Below are positions 5,592 through 11,348 of a stretch of DNA of 11,348 nucleotides, one piece after another; positions within the stretch are counted from its first letter, which is position 1, and each line of letters starts with the position of its first letter. Origin of the DNA: Nitrospira defluvii (GTDB lineage Bacteria; Nitrospirota; Nitrospiria; Nitrospirales; Nitrospiraceae); NCBI GenBank assembly GCA_016199015.1, contig JACQHN010000249.1, positions 1 through 11,348 of the forward strand, in the 5' to 3' direction. Made by a program: the position numbers and the translations under genes. The notes under the pieces were generated by a model that saw only the letters and a program-made list of their open reading frames with translations, had not been told where the DNA came from and did no database searches.

Positions 5592-6032
5592 ATGCCGATC
5601 CCACAACTGATTCTGTGTCTGCTGTTGTGGGCATCGTTCATCACGCAGGCCCAAGCCGAAGACCTCGGCAACCTGAGCGCCAATCCATTCGATTTCAATT
5701 CCACCGCCAATCCGTTCGGGCAGGGGAGTCCTCTTGCACCGAACGGCGTGAACAATCCATTCAGTCCTTATGGCAGCCCGTTCAGCAACCAATCGGCCAC
5801 GAATCCCTTCGCCACCGACGCGCCGAAATTATACGACTCCCAGGGGAACTATCGGGGCAAACTCAGCGACAACCCTTACGATCCGGATTCGACCAGCAAC
5901 CAATTCGGGCGCTACGGCTCGCCGTTTTCTCCGGACTCACTGAACAATCCCTATGGCGCCGGAAGCCCGTTCCGGTACGACTCGCCGAAGAACCCGTATG
6001 GCCAGGGGTGGCGGATTGAGGGGAGTCGGTGA
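5592..6032 (+). CDS. secreted NPF/NPY-repeat protein
   Basis: A 146-residue exported protein of unknown function. A signal peptide covers residues 1-22, with a hydrophobic core LILCLLLWASFIT and a likely cut after AQA. The mature part is a low-complexity chain of short repeats rich in N, P, S, G and aromatic residues. NP[FY] occurs at 31, 40, 55, 71, 94, 119 and 134, with a degenerate NQF at 103. SP[FL] follows at 46, 62, 110 and 125, giving the repeating pattern D S . . NP[FY] G . . GSP[FY]. No cysteines remain in the mature chain. Proteins of this repeat type occur in many proteobacteria and others without a known role. A strong ribosome binding site, GGAGG, precedes the ATG. The protein probably acts in the periplasm or outside the cell; structure is likely extended. 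It is not recognisably tied to its neighbours. Confidence 0.8.
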   Translation: MPIPQLILCLLLWASFITQAQAEDLGNLSANPFDFNSTANPFGQGSPLAPNGVNNPFSPYGSPFSNQSATNPFATDAPKLYDSQGNYRGKLSDNPYDPDSTSNQFGRYGSPFSPDSLNNPYGAGSPFRYDSPKNPYGQGWRIEGSR

Positions 6033-6050
6033 AAGGTCAGTGTTGACCTT
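6033..6050. terminator. hairpin at the end of the repeat-protein gene
   Basis: AAGGTCA (6033-6039) and TGACCTT (6044-6050) form a perfect 7-base stem with a 4-base loop directly after the stop codon. No T-run follows and the stem is only moderately GC-rich, so termination is uncertain. It could equally be an mRNA 3' end protector or a binding site. Confidence 0.3.
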
Positions 6051-6095
6051 GGGAAGTCACATGATGGCCGACAACGACGATTCCGATTCGACTCG

Positions 6096-6111
6096 GTCAG
6101 ACAGGCCTGAC
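6096..6111. promoter_or_regulatory. inverted repeat upstream of the nuclease-helicase gene
   Basis: GTCAG (6096-6100) and CTGAC (6107-6111) flank ACAGGC, and the centre AGGCCT is itself palindromic. It lies 35 bases before the ATG of the large nuclease-helicase gene and may be a regulator site. I could not define a convincing promoter beside it. Confidence 0.25.
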
Positions 6112-6146
6112 AACTGAACAGCGCAGCGTGAATCCGAGGGTACCGA

Positions 6147-9100
6147 ATGAATAAACACTTCTCCGGCCAACTGCGGTACTCGCCGAGCGATCTCGTTCGT
6201 TATCTCGCCTCACCGTTCGCATCCTGGATGGATCGCTACTATGTGGAGAATCCGGCTGCAGTCACTCCGGATGAGGCAACCGAGGACGCCTCCCTCATCG
6301 CGCAAACGGGCGATCGGCACGAACAGGCGGTGCTGCACGAATTCCAATCATCGGGCGCCAAGTTGGTCGAGATTCCTAAGCAGGATCCCGTCGCCGCCCG
6401 GGCCGAGACGCTGTCAGCCATCAGCGCACAGGTCCCCATCATTTATCAGGCGGCTCTGGAAAGCGGGCCATTCTTCGGATACAGCGACTTTCTGCTGCTC
6501 GATGCATCCGGGCGGTATCAGGTGTGGGATACCAAGCTGGCCCGCTCGCCCAGGCCGCATTATGCCGTTCAGCTCTGCTGTTATTCGGACATGCTCGCGG
6601 CGGTGACCGGCGCTCCGATGCCGGAAAAATTCGGCCTCATCCTCGGCGCCAAAGAGAGGATTGAATTCCGGCTCGAAGATTTCATTCACTATTATCGCCG
6701 CATCAAGACGAGTTTTCTTTCCATGCAACAGGCCTTCGCCGGCACGATGGCGGATCGCCCGGAGCCGCTGCCACGGGCTGATCACGGCCGCTGGACCTCC
6801 CACGCGGACCACTTCTTTCAGGAGACGGACCACCTCGTGCAGGTCGCCGGCATTACGGTCGGCCAGATCAAGAAGCTGAAGAGAGCCGGCATCACCACAG
6901 TGACAGACCTTGCTACAGCCTCAGGAAAAACCGTTCCCAAACTCGACACCAACTCGCTAGAGAAACTCGCCGCGCAAGCTCGCCTCCAACGGCAGACGCG
7001 CGCTGATCGGAACGAAAAACCAGAGGCTCCGCCTCGTTACGAGATGCTGCCCCAAGCCGGAGCGAACGGCGAGCCCGTGGGCCTTGCGGCGCTTCCGCTC
7101 GATCATCCCGCCGATGTCTTTTTCGACATGGAGGGGTACCCGCTGGTGGCCGGTGGATTGGAATACCTGTTTGGGGTCTGCACGCGGAACGGGCAGCCAG
7201 ACTCATGGGAGTTTACCGATTGGTGGGCACACAACCGTGATGAAGAGAAGCGCGCCTTCGAGGGCTTCGTGGACTGGGTATTCAGACGATGGCAGAGCAA
7301 CCCCGGCATGCATATCTACCATTACGCCGCGTACGAAGTCAGCGCCGTGCGGCGGCTGAGCACGCAGCACGACACCCGGCAGGATGAGGTGGATGAGCTG
7401 CTCCGGAACGGGGTCTTCGTCGATCTCTATCAGATCGTTCGCCATGGCCTGCGCATCGGCGAGGACAGCTATTCCATCAAATCGGTGGAGCGCCTCTATC
7501 GACCGAAGCGCGCCACGGAGGTGGCCACGGCCATAGACTCGATCGTCCAATATGCACGTTGGATGGAAAGCCAACAACCGGGTGACTGGCCGAGCAGCCC
7601 CATCCTGAAGGACATCCGCGACTACAACGAGGACGACTGTCGGTCCACGGCGGAGTTGTTGCAGTGGCTCAGAAAGGTGGCGGCTGAACAGAGGATCACC
7701 GCTGAAAGGCCGGCTTCCCTATCGGCACCGTCGGCGCCACGAGAGCTACCGCCGGAAGTCGTCGCGCGGCTGGATACCGCGGCAAAGCTGCGCCAGGAGG
7801 GCGACGCAGTCTCGCTCGTCCTAGCGAACGTAATCGACTTTCACCGCCGGGAAGAAAAACCCATGTGGTGGCGGATGTTCGACCGTGCCGAGGCGACGCC
7901 CGAAGCACTCCGCGACGATCCGGCTTGCATCGAGGGCGTTCAAGCCATCGGCGCTCCGATGCCCGACAAACAATCGTTCGTGCAAGCCTATCGCTTCGAT
8001 CCCTCGCAGGAATGCAAACTTGCCGCCGGTGACAAATCCAAAGTGATGTTCACTCACAACTTGGAGGCGAAGCTCACGCTGTCGTCGCTGGATACGTCCG
8101 CAGGTCGGTTGGAACTCAAGGTCGGGAAGAAGGCGCTCAGTGAAAAATTCGGAGGTGCATTTCCTCAACAAGGGGCACTACTTCCGGACGAGCATGTGCC
8201 GGCCAAAGTCATTCAGGAGGCGTTGGCTGACGTGGCTGCACGTCACCTGTCGCACGATCTCCACGCTCCGGTGGCCGCGCTCTTGAATCGCGTGCCGCCC
8301 GCGGCGCTGGTGAGTCACGCCGATGAGTCCCCAACCGAGGCCGCCATCCGGGTGGCCCGTTCAATGTCCGGCGGATGCCTGGTCATTCAGGGGCCGCCAG
8401 GCACCGGCAAGACCTTCACCGCCTCGCGAGTCATCACGGCGCTGCTGGCTGTCGGGAAGAGGGTCGGAGTCGCGTCTCACAGCCATAAGGCGGTCGTGAA
8501 CCTTCTTCTTGCCTGCGGCGAGGCCGCCAGAGCCGGCGGTGGTCAGCTCCGAGGAATGAAAGTCGGTGGCGAGGCGGAAGGGCTATTGTTCTCTTCCAAC
8601 CCCGACCTGCAATACGTACCAGACAGCAGTGGCGCCCAGGCTGCGTATCGCGGGGGAGTCGTCGGTGGAACAGCCTGGCTCTTTACCCGACCCGAGTGGG
8701 AAGGCGCGCTTGATTTCCTATTTATCGATGAAGCCGGGCAGGTGGCCCTGGCCAACGCCATCGCAATGGCGCGATGCGCGAAAAACCTGGTGCTCCTCGG
8801 TGACCAGATGCAGCTCGAACAACCAGTGCAAGGGTCCCATCCGGGCGATGCGGGGTTGTCCGCCCTGCAATATGCCCTCAAGGACATGGACGCCAGCCGG
8901 CCCGATGCGCCCGTCTTCCATGCCGTCGTACCGCCGGATGCGGGGTTATTTCTCGGCGAATCCCGCCGGATGCATCCATCGGTCTGTCGCTTCATTTCCG
9001 AGAGCATCTACGGAGGACGTCTCGGTTCACATCCCGACTGCAACCGGCAGCGGATCGCCGTCCCATCGGGCCCACCGGGCCTCATCACGCGCGAAAGCGG

Positions 9101-9581
9101 GATCGTCTTCAGCGGCGTCGAGCATGACGGCAACATCCAGCAGAGTGACGAAGAGGTGACACGGGTTCTGGCGATCTATCAGGAGCTGCAGGGGCGTCTT
9201 TATACGGCGAAGGATGGTGCCACGAAGCCGCTGGCGCTGGAGCACTTTTTGTTCATCGCCCCCTACAATGCCCAGGTCCGCGCACTTCAAAGTGCCCTGC
9301 CCAGCGGCGCGCGCGTCGGGAGCGTCGACAGGTTTCAAGGGCAGGAAGCCCCGGTCTGTATTCTTTCCCTCTGTTCCAGTTACGGCGAATATGGGTCCCG
9401 CGGGCTGGCCTTCATTCTCGACCGCAATCGGGTGAACGTGGCCATTTCCCGCGCTCAATGTTTGGCGGTGGTGGTGGCCGATCCCCGCACAGCCGGCGCG
9501 ATCCCCGGTTCCCTGGACGAAATGATGTTACTCAATCTGTTCTGCAAATTGGTGGATGCGGCCGTCGCTGCCTGCAGGTGA
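6147..9581 (+). CDS. TM0106-type RecB-like nuclease / RNase H-like exonuclease / SF1 helicase fusion
   Basis: A 1144-residue DNA-processing protein with three enzymatic parts. (1) A RecB-like PD-(D/E)xK nuclease, about residues 50-150: GDRHE (55-59), YSDFL (D114), WDTK (D128, K130) and QLCCY (142-146), all expected catalytic positions present. A helix-hairpin-helix-like segment follows (about 224-260). (2) An RNase H-like 3'-5' exonuclease domain, about 320-505: DME (D327, E329), YHYAAYE (391-397) and YNEDD (493-497). (3) A superfamily 1 helicase of the Upf1/DNA2 type: Walker A GPPGTGKT (749-756), DEAG (861-864), GDQMQLEQ (885-892), ESRRMHP (938-944), VDRFQGQE (1060-1067) and NVAISRA (1097-1103). 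The length fits the TM0106 family. A GAGGG ribosome binding site precedes the ATG. The likely role is ATP-driven end resection or invader-DNA degradation; it may be repair or defence. Its placement beside a type I restriction gene and a toxin-antitoxin pair favours defence, by context only. Confidence 0.88.
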   Translation: MNKHFSGQLRYSPSDLVRYLASPFASWMDRYYVENPAAVTPDEATEDASLIAQTGDRHEQAVLHEFQSSGAKLVEIPKQDPVAARAETLSAISAQVPIIYQAALESGPFFGYSDFLLLDASGRYQVWDTKLARSPRPHYAVQLCCYSDMLAAVTGAPMPEKFGLILGAKERIEFRLEDFIHYYRRIKTSFLSMQQAFAGTMADRPEPLPRADHGRWTSHADHFFQETDHLVQVAGITVGQIKKLKRAGITTVTDLATASGKTVPKLDTNSLEKLAAQARLQRQTRADRNEKPEAPPRYEMLPQAGANGEPVGLAALPLDHPADVFFDMEGYPLVAGGLEYLFGVCTRNGQPDSWEFTDWWAHNRDEEKRAFEGFVDWVFRRWQSNPGMHIYHYAAYEVSAVRRLSTQHDTRQDEVDELLRNGVFVDLYQIVRHGLRIGEDSYSIKSVERLYRPKRATEVATAIDSIVQYARWMESQQPGDWPSSPILKDIRDYNEDDCRSTAELLQWLRKVAAEQRITAERPASLSAPSAPRELPPEVVARLDTAAKLRQEGDAVSLVLANVIDFHRREEKPMWWRMFDRAEATPEALRDDPACIEGVQAIGAPMPDKQSFVQAYRFDPSQECKLAAGDKSKVMFTHNLEAKLTLSSLDTSAGRLELKVGKKALSEKFGGAFPQQGALLPDEHVPAKVIQEALADVAARHLSHDLHAPVAALLNRVPPAALVSHADESPTEAAIRVARSMSGGCLVIQGPPGTGKTFTASRVITALLAVGKRVGVASHSHKAVVNLLLACGEAARAGGGQLRGMKVGGEAEGLLFSSNPDLQYVPDSSGAQAAYRGGVVGGTAWLFTRPEWEGALDFLFIDEAGQVALANAIAMARCAKNLVLLGDQMQLEQPVQGSHPGDAGLSALQYALKDMDASRPDAPVFHAVVPPDAGLFLGESRRMHPSVCRFISESIYGGRLGSHPDCNRQRIAVPSGPPGLITRESGIVFSGVEHDGNIQQSDEEVTRVLAIYQELQGRLYTAKDGATKPLALEHFLFIAPYNAQVRALQSALPSGARVGSVDRFQGQEAPVCILSLCSSYGEYGSRGLAFILDRNRVNVAISRAQCLAVVVADPRTAGAIPGSLDEMMLLNLFCKLVDAAVAACR

Positions 9582-9600
9582 GCGTGCAAGGCTGACTGAT

Positions 9601-9662
9601 AATCAGCTCCACTGTGACCTAAGTGTCACGCAGGCGACGATAATGCCGGACAGGCGATGAGA
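9601..9662 (+). repeat. imperfect repeat of about 62 bases, copy B
   Basis: Reads AATCAGCT, ACTGTGACCT, GTGTCACG and GACAGGCGATGA in the same order as copy A at 5486-5549. It contains GTGAC-N6-GTCAC, a short inverted repeat. It starts 20 bases after the nuclease-helicase stop and ends about 90 bases before hsdR. Confidence 0.5.
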
Positions 9663-9679
9663 ATTGTAACGAGCGATGA

Positions 9680-9717
9680 TTGTCGCCGCCTCCGTAAAAG
9701 AGTATTCTTCGGGCGGC
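9680..9717 (+). promoter_or_regulatory. candidate hsdR promoter with overlapping inverted repeat
   Basis: A -35-like TTGTCG (9680-9685) and a -10-like TATTCT (9703-9708) stand 17 bases apart, each matching four of six consensus bases, about 42 bases before the hsdR ATG. GCCGCC (9685-9690) and GGCGGC (9712-9717) can pair across the -10 box, so a regulator could act here, or the hairpin may end transcription of the gene before it. There is no T-run. Confidence 0.4.
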
Positions 9718-9750
9718 CTGATCCAAACCAACGCAATCTTGAGCTGATTG

Positions 9751-11348
9751 ATGCCCACGCCTGAGGAGAGAGCCCGCCAGAAAATCGACGAGATGCTGGT
9801 CAGTGCGGGCTGGGTCGTCCAGGACTACAGGCAGGCACATATCCACGCAGGCAGGGGAGTCGTCTTACGAAACTTCCCACTGACCAGCGGCCACGGATTT
9901 GCCGATTACCTGCTCTACATCGATGGTAAAGCTGCAGGAATAGTTGAAGCGAAGAAAGAGGGCGTCACCCTGACGGGTGTTGAAGTTCAATCAGAGAAAT
10001 ACAGCCAAGGCCTCCCTCATGACCTCCCAGCCATCACACGCCCTTTACCGTTTCTCTATCAAAGCACCGGAGTGGAAACGAGGTGTACGAACGGCCTCGA
10101 TCCGCAACCGCGAAGCCGGCAGGTGTTCAGTTTCCATAGGCCTGAGACCTTAGCAGGTTGGGCCTCGACCATCGTAGAGAAACCGCGCGATCTCGGCGGA
10201 GCCTCTCTAGCGGCAGAGACGGCCACCACCCTGCGCGGAAAGCTCCGGCACATGCCGCAGCTTGTCACCACCGGCCTCTGGCCCGCGCAAATTACCGCGA
10301 TTACGAACTTAGAAAAGTCGATGGCTCAGGATCGTCCCCGCGCCCTCATCCAAATGGCTACCGGCAGCGGCAAGACCTTCACCGCCATCAACTTCATCTA
10401 CCGGCTTATCAAGTTTGGAGGTGCGCGCCGCGTGCTCTTCCTCGTCGACCGTGGCAACCTCGGTGACCAGACGCTCAAGGAATTCCAGCAGTACGTCTCG
10501 CCGTACAACAACTTCAAGTTCACCGAAGAGTTCATCGTCCAGCGGCTGACGGGCAACCAACTCGATACCACCGCGCGGGTCTGCATCAGCACCATTCAGC
10601 GCATGTATTCCATGCTCAAGGGGCGGGAGCTATCGGACGAGGACGAAGAAATTTCCATTGCGGGACTTGAGCAACTCAACCAAGGGATTGGGCAAAGCAG
10701 AAGGTCGTCAGACAAGGCGCGAGGCGAGCGAGCAGCGGAGTTGACAGGCTCGTCAATGAGCAGCGAAGCGACCCGAGCAACGCAGAATCACGGCTTTCTG
10801 AGAAGCCCAATCGAGCCGATTGACTACAACCCGTCGATTCCGATCGAAACCTTCGACATCATCGTCACCGACGAATGCCACCGGTCCATCTACAACCTCT
10901 GGGCGCAGGTGCTGGAATATTTCGATGCCCACCTCATCGGCCTCACCGCCACGCCCAACAAGCAGACCTTCGGCTTTTTCAATCAGAACCTGGTCATGGA
11001 ATACAACCACGAACAAGCGGTAGCTGATGGTGTCAATGTGGACTTCGATGTTTACCGCATTCGCACGCAGATCACCCAGCAAGGTGCACAAGTCGAAGCT
11101 GGGCTTTTTGTCGATCGCCGCGACCGCGAGACCCGGGCCGTGCGTTGGGAGAAGCTCGACGAAGATCTCACCTACGATGCCTCGAAGCTCGATCGGGACG
11201 TGGTCGCTGTGGATCAGATCCGCACGGTGATTCGCACGTTCAAGGAAAAGCTGTTCACCGAGATTTTTCCCGGTCGCAAGGATGTTCCCAAGACCCTGAT
11301 TTACGCTAAAGATGATTCGCACGCTGACGACATCGTGCAGATCGTGCG
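9751..11348 (+). CDS. hsdR: type I restriction enzyme R subunit, EcoEI-like HsdR (3' end outside window)
   Basis: Restriction and DNA-translocation subunit of a type I restriction-modification complex, which needs HsdM and HsdS partners, probably beyond the right edge. I read the frame without a stop from ATG 9751 to the window end (532 codons). The N-terminal nuclease has GFADYLL (D52), EAK (E66, K68) and QSEKY (Q80, Y84), the PD-(D/E)xK set with the conserved Q. The helicase has Walker A ATGSGKT (203-209), STIQRMYSMLKG (about 284-302), DECH (374-377) and LTATP (398-402). Residues about 312-355 are an extra basic, serine-rich insert encoded by a repeat element (separate entry). Family members pass here almost directly to the YNP.IPIE.FD stretch. 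The ATG is supported by family alignment (MPTPEERARQKID opening); only a weak GAG precedes it. Confidence 0.92.
   Translation, partial: MPTPEERARQKIDEMLVSAGWVVQDYRQAHIHAGRGVVLRNFPLTSGHGFADYLLYIDGKAAGIVEAKKEGVTLTGVEVQSEKYSQGLPHDLPAITRPLPFLYQSTGVETRCTNGLDPQPRSRQVFSFHRPETLAGWASTIVEKPRDLGGASLAAETATTLRGKLRHMPQLVTTGLWPAQITAITNLEKSMAQDRPRALIQMATGSGKTFTAINFIYRLIKFGGARRVLFLVDRGNLGDQTLKEFQQYVSPYNNFKFTEEFIVQRLTGNQLDTTARVCISTIQRMYSMLKGRELSDEDEEISIAGLEQLNQGIGQSRRSSDKARGERAAELTGSSMSSEATRATQNHGFLRSPIEPIDYNPSIPIETFDIIVTDECHRSIYNLWAQVLEYFDAHLIGLTATPNKQTFGFFNQNLVMEYNHEQAVADGVNVDFDVYRIRTQITQQGAQVEAGLFVDRRDRETRAVRWEKLDEDLTYDASKLDRDVVAVDQIRTVIRTFKEKLFTEIFPGRKDVPKTLIYAKDDSHADDIVQIV
10686..10812. repeat. 127-base inverted-end repeat inserted in frame in hsdR
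   Basis: GATTGGGC (10686-10693) and GCCCAATC (10805-10812) are exact inverted ends. The first positions beyond differ by a few bases, and further in AGCAGAAGG resembles the complement of the other end (CAGAAAGCC) with gaps. The inside has the stem TTGAC-AGGCTC-GTCAA (10741-10756) and words such as GGCGAGCGAGCAGCGGAG and GAGCAGCGAAGCG, with base composition unlike the neighbouring codons. Its codons read SRRSSDKARGERAAE and on, with no stop, and the restriction-enzyme frame resumes at PIDYNPSIPIE. It has the size and form of a MITE- or REP-like repeat. No transposase or target duplication is evident. Confidence 0.65.

Noticed and set aside
6041..6117. Integron attC-like site between GTTGACC and ACAAC
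   Set aside because: The core words are in the wrong order: attC runs from RYYYAAC to GTTRRRY, whereas this begins GTT and ends AAC. No integrase is present.
10753..11322. Minus-strand open frame of 189 codons within hsdR
   Set aside because: Antisense to the DECH and TATP motifs of the restriction subunit; no domain recognised.
9751..11348. Frameshift or decay in hsdR caused by the insert
   Set aside because: I read the frame codon by codon through the insert to the window end; no stop and all motifs remain in one frame.
1..11348. tRNA, rRNA, CRISPR array or insertion sequence with transposase
   Set aside because: No cloverleaf, ribosomal sequence, regularly spaced repeats or transposase motif was found by eye.

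Overview
The window reads as a GC-rich bacterial chromosome. It has Gram-negative-style gene organisation, a c-type cytochrome coupled to an Fe-S oxidoreductase subunit, and intergenic DNA full of short degenerate repeats. This combination, and the look of the proteins, suggest a Nitrospira-like organism (Nitrospirota). That is inference: no ribosomal or other taxonomic marker is present.

Left part (1-1883): the 3' part of a GlcF/GlpC/LutA-type iron-sulfur subunit runs in from the left edge. It overlaps by four bases (ATGA) a small membrane-anchored dihaem cytochrome c, which suggests an electron path from an organic-acid or similar dehydrogenase to a membrane haem protein. A short beta-grasp (MoaD/ThiS-like) protein follows.

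Middle (1884-4813): a membrane-anchored MtfA-type zinc peptidase with a C-terminal SEC-C zinc motif lies on the minus strand. It is divergent from a WYL-domain transcription regulator on the plus strand. The peptidase gene is flanked by the same degenerate repeat family in inverted orientation. A 26-base near-perfect palindrome and a large hairpin occupy the gene-free stretch after the WYL gene.

Right part (4814-11348) is accessory in character. It holds an overlapping PemK/MazF-type toxin-antitoxin pair, a secreted protein built from NPF/NPY repeats with a decayed partial copy before it, a 1144-residue nuclease-exonuclease-helicase (TM0106/RecB-like nuclease + RNase H-like exonuclease + SF1 helicase), and the 5' two thirds or so of a type I restriction R subunit (HsdR) running off the right edge. 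A degenerate repeat of about 62 bases lies before the secreted-protein gene and again between the helicase and hsdR. The most striking single observation is a repeat of about 127 bases with inverted ends, inserted in frame into hsdR between its ATP-binding and DEAD-box motifs without breaking the reading frame.

I did not find a clearly new multi-gene system. The right part looks like a small defence island assembled from known families, with several unusual pieces of non-coding and inserted DNA.
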